A stretch of DNA of 64,000 nucleotides from Asterella californica (Eukaryota > Streptophyta > Marchantiopsida > Marchantiales > Aytoniaceae), in contig JAYKYS010000009.1 of the NCBI GenBank assembly GCA_036924285.1, forward strand, positions 6,386,001-6,450,000. Reading direction: 5' to 3'. The first letter of the stretch is position 1; each line of letters starts with the position of its first letter. Positions 11,018 through 19,854 of this stretch are shown here, piece by piece. Position numbers and translations under genes: made by a program. A model generated the notes under the pieces. It ran no database searches. It was not told the DNA's origin and saw only the letters and a program-made list of their open reading frames with translations.

Positions 11018-11124
11018 TAACGCTTCGGTGAGCGAGAACTTGAGGTAGTGGCTAAAGGCTGGACGCTTGAGGAGGGACGCGAGATACGAAGCAGATCAAC
11101 GTTTCTAGGTGAACACTTGGAGCG

Positions 11125-11289
11125 ATGATCGACGTAGGACCGAGTTCCAGGAGGAAGACCAAGAAACGGGGAGCGGCTGACACCGGGACCAGATCGACTC
11201 GAGCTAGCCCCGAGGCACAGTCAAGGGACAACAACCGACAACCTTCGCTCCAACGTCAAGGGAGCCCTGTACCTGCTGCGACTCCAGCG
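11125..11289 (+). pseudogene. Chromovirus gag 5' fragment (first tandem copy)
   Basis: The first 55 codons of the CV-B gag are repeated here, beginning at the same ATG as the full copy at 12704. The basic, Ser/Arg-rich N-terminus is cut by the duplication breakpoint near 11288, after which the frame runs into H integrase sequence. It is a by-product of the tandem duplication, not a functional gene. Confidence 0.85.
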
Positions 11290-11477
11290 ACACAGTACTT
11301 CAAGATCAAGCATTGGAAGATGACACCGTACAACCCGAAGGCTAGTGGATTGACAGAGAAGTCGAATGATCTTTTCTGTAATATTTTGAATAAAATAATT
11401 GTAAATCACGCTTATGATTGAGACACGAAGCTGCCATTTGTGTTGTGGACTTTTAGGATTTCACCGAAGGTCACTAC
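11290..11477 (+). pseudogene. Second copy of H integrase fragment
   Basis: An exact or near-exact repeat of 9711-9898, including the HWKMTPYNPKASGLTEKSN integrase core stretch and the in-frame TGA, ending at the same junction with the CV LTR. Part of the 1,579-bp duplication. Confidence 0.85.
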
Positions 11478-12583
11478 TGTCGCGACCCTCATTCTCAAGA
11501 TCGGGCGCAGACGTGAACAACAGAACCCTAGCGGACTTGCGCTAGGTTGTGAGCGCTGCGAATAGGACTTAACGGCTTGACCGAGAAGTCGGGATCAGAT
11601 GAACCCTAAGTGGTTCTCTGAACCAAGGTTGGAACCTTGGGTTAGGACATAAGGGCCTACCCCAAGAGGGCCCTAGACGAACGCTGACCTAAGGGGGCGA
11701 GTCTGGGAACGGACCAAAACATGAGTCTGAGACATAGGTCTAAGACGTGGGTTCGAGACGTGGGTCCGAGACGTAGACGGACCGTGGTTCAGACGGTGGT
11801 CGAACCACAGGGTTCGAGTCTGGATCTGGACCACAGGTTTTCGAAAAGTGATTAAGTGTTGAAGCTCCAGGGACGTTTTAGGTCGTGGACGGAGCTCCAC
11901 GTAAGATCTCGAGGCGAGTGAGGTATCATTGGAAAGGTCTCGTCGAGAGCTTTCCAGTGATATATAACACTCTTCGATCTGATCTCCGAGCTAGAAGTTA
12001 TGGCCGAACCACAATCGAGTTGTGGTATAATTTTCAGAGACCAAAGAGGAGGGCGGGGTCGCCGATCCCCAGAAGTATATATGAGGGGGGGCTCGATGCC
12101 TGGGTGGGCCAGGACGAGTCACCCGACCCCAAGGTTCGGCGGGCGGACTTTGGGGACATGAGGTGATGGTTGGGCTGGTAACAAGACACGTTCTCGTCCA
12201 GACTTATGAACGATGTAAGGGCTGGGGCAAGACTAGGGAACGAGTCGGCGGGTTAGACCACCGTTCGGGAGCCTAGACCTAGATGGACATCACGGGCGGT
12301 TGGGCCGCTAGGTGTGTTGGAGGCACCGTTTAGGACCTTGGACTTTATGAGAAGTGACTTGCTCATGTTTGAGATCGACCTAGGCGTGTCTAGGTCGGGA
12401 CTTAAGAACTGCTGAGCTTGATGATTAGGGAGACGGTCCGGCTCCGGTCCGGACCAAACTGAGAAAAGGTAAGTGGTGCATGGACGCTAACTGGTGATTG
12501 TGTTTGCAGGTTAGCGGTGTAAAGTTTACGACCTATTGAGCAAGAGCTTCCGCTGACGTAACAAAGCGGTAGGTGCGCGAAAA
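11478..12583 (+). repeat. CV-B 5' LTR, second copy
   Basis: Offset by exactly 1,579 bp from the first copy and nearly identical to it. This is the copy in front of the surviving CV-B coding region. TATATAT occurs at about 12076-12082. Confidence 0.85.
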
Positions 12584-12584
12584 G

Positions 12585-12596
12585 TGATATCAGAGC
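12585..12596 (+). other. Primer binding site candidate, second copy
   Basis: TGATATCAGAGC, identical to 11006-11017 and with the same TGG-to-TGA difference from the plant initiator-Met consensus. This suggests the change predates the duplication. Confidence 0.75.
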
Positions 12597-12703
12597 TAAC
12601 GCTTCGGTGAGCGAGAACTTGAGGTAGCGGCTAAAGGCTGGACGCTTGAGGAGGGACGCGAGATACGAAGCAGATCAACGTTTCTAGGTGAACACTTGGA
12701 GCG

Positions 12704-13618
12704 ATGATCGACGTAGGACCGAGTTCCAGGAGGAAGACCAAGAAACGGGGAGCGGCTGACACCGGGACCAGATCGACTCGAGCTAGCCCCGAGGCACAGT
12801 CAAGGGACAACAACCGACAACCTTCGCTCCAACGTCAAGGGAGCCCTGTACCTGCTGCGACTCCAGTGCAGCAAGATGGAGTCTTGCGAGCGGTGCCCAA
12901 TGATTCAGGCGCGGGAAGTCAAGGAGCCTTGTATGCGAAACTCATCAAGATGATGAAGACCATGCAGGAAGGCATGGCCTCTAGGGATAAACGTATCGCT
13001 GAACTTGAGACAGGCCAAGGGAGTTCCTCGTCTACCAGGAAGCTTTGTAAGACGAATTTGCCGACTCCGTTTTCAGGTATAGGACGGGCTCGCAAGGTTA
13101 AGGATTTCTTAACTGAGTTGGACCTATACTTTGAGGCGCAACAGGCTAAGGAGTCTGACAAGGTGAGAGCGGCGGTTACGTTCCTGAATGACCATACGCT
13201 TCTCTGGTGGACTGCATACAAGGATGAGCATACCTTGACCGTCTCGGCGCTTGATTGGAAGGAGTTCAAGGAGTTGCTCGCAGGACGATTCACTCCGGAA
13301 TATCAAAGGATTCGGGATGGTGTTGAGTTAGTTCGGCTGAAGCAGACAGGGACCTTAAGTGCTTATGTGCGCGAGTTCAGTGCCAAACTATACTCGTTCT
13401 CCAAGTGGACTGAGGAGACCAAGATATGCATATTCATTGGGAGACTCAAGTCCAGCTCGGAGAAGGCTCTCTTTCGGATGCCGGAGCTACCTGCGACAAG
13501 TGCCGAACTTTTGAAGTTAGCGGAGCGAATTGAGGACGACGAAGTCTACCAACAGAAACCCTTTGAACCACGCAGCACGGACAAGTTCCAAAAGAAGAAC
13601 AAGGGCTTCAAGCGATAG
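12704..13618 (+). pseudogene. gag: Chromovirus CV-B Gag (capsid/nucleocapsid precursor, frameshifted)
   Basis: The frame starts at an ATG 107 bp downstream of the primer site and is open for 304 codons. A basic, low-complexity N-terminus (~60 residues) is followed by a helical linker (KMMKTMQEGMASRDKRIAELE) and a typical Ty3/Gypsy capsid region. That region includes LPTPFSGIGRARKVKDFLTELDLYF, the WW of LLWWTAYKD, WKEFKELLAGRFTPEYQ and an LVRLKQTGTLSAYVREF stretch. Gag would assemble the particle and package the RNA. The frame ends with TAG at 13616-13618, immediately where the zinc-knuckle part continues in the +1 frame, so a one-base loss near 13613 is the likely cause. The frame shift is explained by decay rather than by a programmed site, as no slippery heptamer is evident. 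Confidence 0.85.
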
Positions 13619-15769
13619 TGGGATGGGGGGTGAGAAAGATCGGAAGGATTCTTCTGCCCCGGCAGCAAAGCAGCAGCAAACAGGAGTAAAACCTAAGGGG
13701 CAGACACCTCAGAAGGGCAATGGCGCAAAGTTTACTTGCTACAACTGTGGTGAGGCGGGCCATATTGCTAAGGGGTGCACGAAACTTAAGGTTAGTAACT
13801 GTAGCATGAATGCGTTGGAGGACCAAATGACTGTAACCTTGAGAACCACGAAGAAGACGCCGGGACTGATGTTTCTACAAGCCAAGGTTGCTAACCGTGA
13901 TGTTACTTTTCTTGTGGACACAGGAGCGACTAACTCCTTCATAAGTCCAAAGTTGCTGAAGAAGTTGGGCTTGTCTACCTCCAAGGCAGACAAGCCTATT
14001 CAGGTGCGCTTTGCCAAGGACAAGACGTACCAAACTTCTGAAGTAGCCTTGGACGTACGATTTGCGTGTGGGAAGTTGGAGTTCACAGAGAACTTCACGG
14101 TGTGTGAGATGGATGACATCCATGCGGTTTTGGGGAACACTTTCTTGGACAGGTTTGAAGTGGAACTTAGGCGGAAACCTTTAAGGTTAAACGTTAGAGT
14201 TAAAGGACGGAAGTTGGAAGTGAGGCTGATCCGGAAGGCACGAAAGATTGACAACTTTGCAGTGAATTTGATCAAAGACAAACAGATGGACTTCAACGAC
14301 GGAGTCATGTGTTTGATGCGGGTTGTAGATTTGATGACGGGTGACAGACAAGAGGAAACATCAGGAGACGGGACTAAACTTCCGGAGGTGCTTCACAAAG
14401 TGATTAAGGAGTTTGAGGATGTCTTGACGGATGAGTTACATGCTGAGTTATCTCCAAGGCGGGTGGTGGATCACAAGATCGAGGTCTTGTCAGGATCAGA
14501 ACCACCTTCCAAAGCCCCTTACCGACTCAATCAAGTGGAACTCCTTGAGTTGAAAAGACAACTCGGTGAGCTATTAGCGCGGGGATATATTTGAACCAGT
14601 AAGTCACCTTATGGAGCCCCAGATTTTTTTGCAAAGAAGAAGGACGGGAAGTTACGACTCTGCGTAGATTATCATGCACTCAATAAGGTGACGATGAAGA
14701 ATAATTATCCCTTGCCAAGGATAGACGACCTCTTTGATAGGTTAGCGAGCGCAAAGTACTTCAGCAAGATAGACTTGAAGTTAGGATATTACCAGATCCG
14801 GATAGCTGACCCAGATGTTGAGAAGACCGCTTGTCGAACCAGATACGGATCATTTGAATTCGTGGTGATGTCATTTGGACTCTGCAACGCCTCTTCGACA
14901 TTCACTACATTGATGAACACAATTTTTCGCGAGGAGATGGATGAGTTTGTCATCGTTTACATCGACGACATCTTGATCTACTCCAAAACCTTGGAGTCGC
15001 ACGCGGAGCAGCTAAGGGTGGTGTTGACGAAGCTGCGAGAGCATAAGCTGTTTGTCAACATTGACAAGAGTGAGTTTGGTTTGGAGCGCATTAACTTCTT
15101 GAGACATGTTACTAGTGCAGAAGGAGTCGGCCCGGATATGCAGAAGGTGGACGTGATTGTGACTTGGGAGCCTCCGACTACAGTGAAGGAGATGCGGCGA
15201 TTCTTAAGATTGGCGCAGTTCTACCGCAAGTATATGAAGAGGTTTTCAAAGATCGCGAAGCCGCTGCAGACTGGACGGACAAAGACGCACAGGTAAGTTG
15301 GACCAAGGAGGTGGATGATGTGTTTCAAACGATCAAAGCTATTTTGTCAAAGACGCTAGTATTGAAGCTGCCGGAGTTCGACAAACCATTCGAGGTGCAC
15401 ACGGATGCGAGCGACTATGCGATTGACGGAGTGTTGGTGCAGGATGGAAAACCTATAGCGTATGAAAGCAAGAAGCTATCTGGGACAGAGAGTCGATGAT
15501 CGACTCACGAGAAGGAACTGTTTGCGGTGGTTCATTGCTTGAGGAAATTGCGGCATTACTTGGGACTTCACAAAACTCACGTGTATATTGACAATATTTC
15601 GCTCAAGTACTTTGAGACACAAGATCGGGTGACGCCAAAGCAACTACGGTGGCATGATACCTTGGCGCTCATGAACGTGGAATTAATCCACAAAGCGGTG
15701 TCGCGCTACTTGGCGGCTACATGCTTGACTTCTACTCCGACGCTTAGGTTTAGTAGTTCTAGAAGTTAG
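13619..15769 (+). pseudogene. pol: Chromovirus CV-B zinc knuckle, protease, RT and RNase H (3'-truncated pol)
   Basis: In order, the zinc knuckle CYNCGEAGHIAKGC is near 13736. The protease core VDTGATNSFIS lies at 13914 onward, with the later hydrophobic-hydrophobic-G motif AVLGNTFL. RT runs from about 14450 and holds SPYGAPDFFAKKKDGKLRLCVDYHALN, the motif-A region FSKIDLKLGYYQI, and YIDD at 14958-14969. RNase H starts near 15390 with FEVHTDASDYAIDGVL. Lesions are a TGA at 14592-14594 within GYI-stop-SKSPYG where the family usually has Arg, a one-base frameshift near 15265, and a TGA at 15497-15499 at a position that is normally Trp in RWSTHEKE. After about 15705 similarity to Ty3 RNase H is lost. 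The integrase and chromodomain are absent, so this copy cannot be autonomous. Confidence 0.85.
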
Positions 15770-17101
15770 CTCATATTACTTCTAGTCCTTTATGTATATG
15801 TTTGACGCCTTTGCATACGGTGTTAACACTATTTTGAGTCCTAGTAGGCTGATAGTATGCTAGTTATCTTGTTCAAGCATTTGTGCGCTTGTGCAAGTGA
15901 CTTCTTACTTGTCTATGACGTTCAATGTACATAACTTAGGGTTTCCATGCTGATAGGGGTTTGAGCTCATGGGTTGTACTTACTTGTCGCCCATGCACGC
16001 TTTCTAGCTGATTTAAGTTATTTTTCGGGGCTGCGTGTCGTTTTAGGTAGTTTAAGTTTTACGCTGGTACTCTAGGGAGCTTAACGTGGTAGCCTATGAG
16101 TAAAACTAAGTTGCCACGTGGTTTAGGGTACTAAAGGACAACCAAGTGGAGCTATGAACTCCCATTGGTCTGTTTTTGTCTTTTGTTAAACTCTAAATTT
16201 AGAAACAAAGCTCTAGAGTGGAGTTCGAGCATTTGGTGAGAGATCTTCGAAATCTGAGAGCACAGGGAGAGAGAGCTCGTCATGCCAAGCACCTCCAGTG
16301 AAATTTTCGATCGATTTAATTCAATAAAGACAGAGTTATGAGCAATTGAAGTTCGGATTGTGCCAGAACTGAATCACTTTTGTTGGATTTAGGGTTTTCA
16401 GTGTCACTCGCAGCAGATTTGAGGAAATTGCTTCAAAACTTCGAGGTTGTGTTCTCTGCCAGCAGGGCTACGATTTCCAAAAAAGTTTCATATCGATTGA
16501 GCGACTGAGTAATTCAGGGAGGCCGCTGAAGTTGAGGGGGTCTGAAAAGCTCTTAATCTAGAGCAGCGACTTCAGAGGAGGAGATCTGGAGTTCTGTGTA
16601 CATTCAGGAGTCCCAACTTCACAAGAGTGTTCAGCAAGCTGTGAACTGCAAATCCTGTAAGAAACTTCGAAATTGATCGAGCCAACTCCTGTTATAGGTC
16701 GAAATAGCTGGTTGGGTACCAGAAATTGCCGTAGTTTTCTTGTTCAGAACTTTTCTGTCCATATCTCCGTGTCAGAATTTGATCTCAGGCTGAAACTTCG
16801 TGTGTAAGTTCAGTAGTACCTCATTTGCATGTAGGGGAAGTTTAGAAGTCTAAACCTTCATAGTTTTCTTCTCTGTGAGTGTCAAAGTTTACCGCCGGAT
16901 CTTATTACTGCCAGCTAGACCTGAATTTTGCTTTCTGAGCATATTACTAGATCTTACACATCTGTGTGAGTGTTTATAGCCCTATTGTGACCTGAAAGCC
17001 AACCTCTTGAGTAAACAACCACAGCCAGAAGCCCGACGCTTTCCTAGATAGACGGATCACACTCCGACATACTCTCTTTTTGGTGAACTCGACGTGAAAC
17101 A
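15770..17101 (+). repeat. Probable 5' LTR/leader of element E4
   Basis: About 1.3 kb without open frames lies directly 5' of the E4 gag. Near its end it has CCACAGCCAGAAG, a block also seen close to the 3' ends of the solo LTR at 63.9 kb (CCACAGCCAGAAG), the E3 LTRs (CACAGCTAGAAGG) and the 47.8-kb LTR-like insertion. It appears to end with GTGAAACA at 17101, seven bases before a TGG-initiated primer-site candidate, the same spacing as in E3. The left border with CV-B is not defined, and no second LTR of this element is in the window. Confidence 0.45.
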
Positions 17102-17108
17102 CCTAGGG

Positions 17109-17126
17109 TGGGAGTTTTCTTGAGAG
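17109..17126 (+). other. E4 primer-site candidate
   Basis: TGGGAGTTTTCTTGAGAG occupies the position of TGGTGCTTCCACTGAGAG in E2 and E3 relative to LTR end and gag start. It shares the TGG start and the TTGAGAG/CTGAGAG end. The priming tRNA is not identified. Confidence 0.35.
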
Positions 17127-17145
17127 TGTTACAGGATCAGATATC

Positions 17146-17897
17146 ATGGCCAACCAAGGATCATCAAGTGGAGGTGCTGCTGCTGCTCAGCAACCTGCTC
17201 AGTTGGATGCTGCTACGATGAAGATGTTCCAAGCTTTTTCCATGTTTATGTAGCAGCAACAGAGCACAGAGAGGAAGGAGGTATTAGCAACCAAGGCGTT
17301 GCAATCTGTGGTGCATCAGATGGACCAGTTCAAGGGGACAGATATTTCCAAGTACGTGCGATACTATGCTAGGGAGATGGAGGTGAACAAGGTACCTGAG
17401 AAGGAGATGGTGGAGAACTTTGAACTTGCTGTTGTGCCTGAGATTCGTGGGCGTGTGAAGGAGCTCAAGCAGCAGCAAGGACAGAGTTGGGAGAGCTTTA
17501 TGCGTACTTTGAAGGAGGAGTACTACACTGAAGATTCAGAGAGGGTGATCAAGAGAACGTTCTTGGAGTGGGTGGTTAAGCCTAACAAAGGTTTGTCTGT
17601 AAATGAGTTGTTAAGGGAGTTTGATCGTCAGTATGCTCAGCGTTCTAGAACAGAGAAACTTACACTAGAGGTGGAGAAGACCGAGCTTTTCCTACAAGCA
17701 GCGGACGTGACTATTCAGGAGAAGCTTGAGCTGTTGCTGGAAGACAAGAGTGAGGAGAGAGGATTGAAGACTGACTGGAAGGAGGTTGAAGAGGCTGTCT
17801 CTTTGCTGACCAAGAGACAGAGAAGAAGGGACAAGGTGGTGGTAAGTGAAGCAGCACCTCTAATAATTCCTGTCAAGCAGTTGCCTACTAAGCCCGC
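17146..17897 (+). pseudogene. gag: E4 Gag, 5' part (interrupted by E2)
   Basis: The frame begins with ATG at 17146, followed by an Ala/Gln-rich start, and meets TAG at 17251-17253 in a CAG-rich run, so probably CAG to TAG. It then stays open to the E2 insertion. The capsid-like region (VVHQMDQFKGTDISKYVRYY, then LREFDRQYAQRSRTEKLTLEVEKTELFL) is clearly homologous to the Gags of E2 (IVDRCGRFDGRDVTRYLREY) and E3. At 17894-17897 the target CCGC is reached and E2 begins. After E2 and one copy of the duplication are removed, the frame continues at 27871, confirming that E2 jumped into an existing gag. Confidence 0.8.
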
Positions 17898-18333
17898 TGT
17901 CGTGGTGAGAGTCTTTCTTGGGGAGGGCGGACCTCCTCACTGTGATAGATTAAAGAGAAATGACCAGAAAGGAAAATAGATCGCTGCAGACGATGAAATC
18001 TCAAAACACAACCTCTTGTGCCCACCAATTGCAAAACAAACACTCAAGCATGCACTCAGGTACACAAATATGTCTCTCCAGAGTAGAAATAGCTTTATTT
18101 CAGCTTCACTGTTAAGAGAATATCTCTCTCCTCCTCTCCTAAGTCCTTCTCAGCTGAAAATTCCAAGGAATTTGATCTTATGACAACCAAAGCCTTGTCA
18201 AAAACGATCTCCTTTCAATAAACCACCTCTGTCCGTTCAATTCTACTCCTTCCAAACCTCAAAACTGTGTAACATATGAGGTTCTTGTCTCCAAAACACT
18301 TTCCTGCCTCTCTCACGATCTCCCTTGCTCACT

Positions 18334-18613
18334 CCACTCAATTCTGTCAGAAAAATCGATCCTCACTCAGCCTCCAAGCTTCTCAGAGTCTCCTCTCCTC
18401 AATCCACTCAATTCTGTCAGAAAAATTGATCCTCACTCAGCCTCCAAGCTTCTCAGCGTCTCCTCTCCTCAATCCACTCAATTCTGTCAGAAAAATTGAT
18501 CCTCACTCAGCCTCCAAGCTTCTCAGCGTCTCCTCTCCTCAATCCACTCAATTCTGTCAGAAAAATCGATCCCCACTCAGCCTCCAAGCTTCTCAACGTC
18601 TCCTCTCCTCAAT
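18334..18613. repeat. Four tandem 70-bp units in E2 3' LTR
   Basis: The word CCACTCAATTCTGTCAG recurs at 18334, 18404, 18474 and 18544. Units end with CTCCTCTCCTCAAT. The 5' LTR has five units, which accounts for nearly all of the 67-bp length difference between the LTRs. The open frames on the plus strand here are an artefact of the repeat, since 70 is not a multiple of three. Confidence 0.9.
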
Positions 18614-19234
18614 CCTTAATTCTGCTCCTTTTTTCTCCTTCCGCCTCAGTTCTCTCAGAAAACTCCCTTGAAAAGTGTCCCCCGATCTCCAGCCGTTGCA
18701 GGTATTAAACCTAAAAGTTAAAGCCCCAGCTTAAGCTGCCCCCTGCTGTCCTTATAAGTGCAGTCACTTATCACAAGCAGGGCCCTAGCTTAAGCTGCCC
18801 CTCTGCTGTCCTTATGCGTACAGAGCATTATTTACAAAGTTTGCCCCTTTTTAATACAAGTTTCACAGTTGTCTCCACAAACTCTACCCCTACACTAATA
18901 AAAGTTCACATAACCTCATTCTCCATCCCAAGCCTACTTGATGCTTATTTAACTAATTAGCAAAAGTTTCTTGTGCTCTTGATGCCATCCTGAATATACT
19001 ACAAGCCATCCAATGTAGGCCGAAGCCCTAACACTTATGAGGCTGCCCCACAGTGCTTACAGCCCCCCCATATGCGCACCAGGTATCTCCCATAGTATAT
19101 TCAGGATGGCATGCGGAGGCTTAGGCCAGGAAGCCCACGATTAAGGGAGATACCGGTCTCCCGCCCCTAGGTATACAGGGCATGGCTGCATACCCAACAT
19201 AGACTCCCATCCGAGAGGCCAACATGCCAGAATA

Positions 19235-19316
19235 GGAACCAGAGGCCAGGAGGGATTGATCCTGAGACCACTTCCCTCCTGGCAGGCGCCCTGTCACTGA
19301 GATGGCCTTTGGTTCC
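19235..19316 (-). other. tRNA-like structured segment in E2 3' LTR
   Basis: On the minus strand, GGAACCAAAGGCCA pairs with TGGCCTCTGGTTCC. Inside are a small hairpin CAGG-GCG-CCTG and a second hairpin, GGAGGGA / TCCCTCC, topped by GGTC-TCAG-GATC. The second hairpin carries a B-box-like GGATCAATCC. The same layout with different sequences occurs in E3 at 49520-49612. Confidence 0.6.
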
Positions 19317-19809
19317 GTTCTAAAAGCTTTTAAAACCTGTACATATGCTTTTACTGTAAAAATCTTCCTGCAAAGTCTTTACTAGCCTTTTCTGTGCTAA
19401 CTTCTCTATACAACTCCATTTTAAACGAATAAAGAGTCAAAACTATAGTACTTGTGAACACCTACACACTCATGCAATCAGATTCTAAGTTTGAGTCACG
19501 AGTCAGAATCGACAGATTTCCCTCTATCGCATATCTTTTAGTTTAAAACACGTGCTAACTATTACTTAAAGCACTTTCTGTCAAAACTGGAAGCATGAGG
19601 TCGCTCTCCTCGTCGAGCTTTGCATTTTGATGCCTTTCGACCTCTTTCAAGGTGATATTTCAGTCTAAGCTAGGGGGCAGCTTGTCAAGCATGGCCCCAG
19701 CTTAGCTCCTGCCCAGCTTGTTAAGCTGCAGGGCAGCTTCCTTTACACAATATAGAAAAAACATCTCTTTGCAATACTTTTCACTATACAGACTATGTAC
19801 AATACGACA

Positions 19810-19826
19810 TTCACCCCCTCCAAACC
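19810..19826 (-). other. E2 polypurine tract
   Basis: On the minus strand TTTGGAGGGGGTGAA directly precedes the 3' LTR. E3 has TTTGGAGGGGATGGA in the same place. This is the expected plus-strand DNA primer. Confidence 0.85.
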
Positions 19827-19854
19827 TGCACATCCTCTAGTATGTGCCAATCCG

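Larger units (their letters stand above)
9711..12868 (+). repeat. 1,579-bp tandem duplication across the H/CV-B insertion junction
   Basis: 9711-11289 and 11290-12868 are near-identical copies in direct tandem. Each contains the end of the H integrase fragment, the complete CV-B LTR, the primer binding site and the first ~165 bp of gag. I saw only about three single-base differences (for example at 10076, 10427 and 11047 relative to the second copy), so the event is recent. The breakpoint joins gag sequence at 11287-11289 to the H integrase sequence with only one or two bases of possible overlap. Confidence 0.9.
17898..19809 (-). repeat. E2 3' LTR (1,912 bp)
   Basis: Starts TGTCGTGGTGAGAG and ends CAATACGACA in plus coordinates. 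It contains four tandem 70-bp units, the tRNA-like structured segment at 19235-19316, and a conserved CAGCCCCCCATATG/TATCTCCCATAG block. It lies 3' of the pol ORF on the minus strand. Confidence 0.95.

Noticed and set aside
9899..12583. Reading the two CV-B LTR copies as the 5' and 3' LTR of a very short element
   Set aside because: The segment between them is gag start plus H integrase sequence, and the flanking H sequence is duplicated too, which shows a tandem duplication rather than an element.
18276..18708. Plus-strand open frames of up to 131 codons with repeating Ser/Leu-rich motifs
   Set aside because: They arise from the 70-bp LTR repeats and occur again in the other E2 LTR; a period that is not a multiple of three argues against coding selection.
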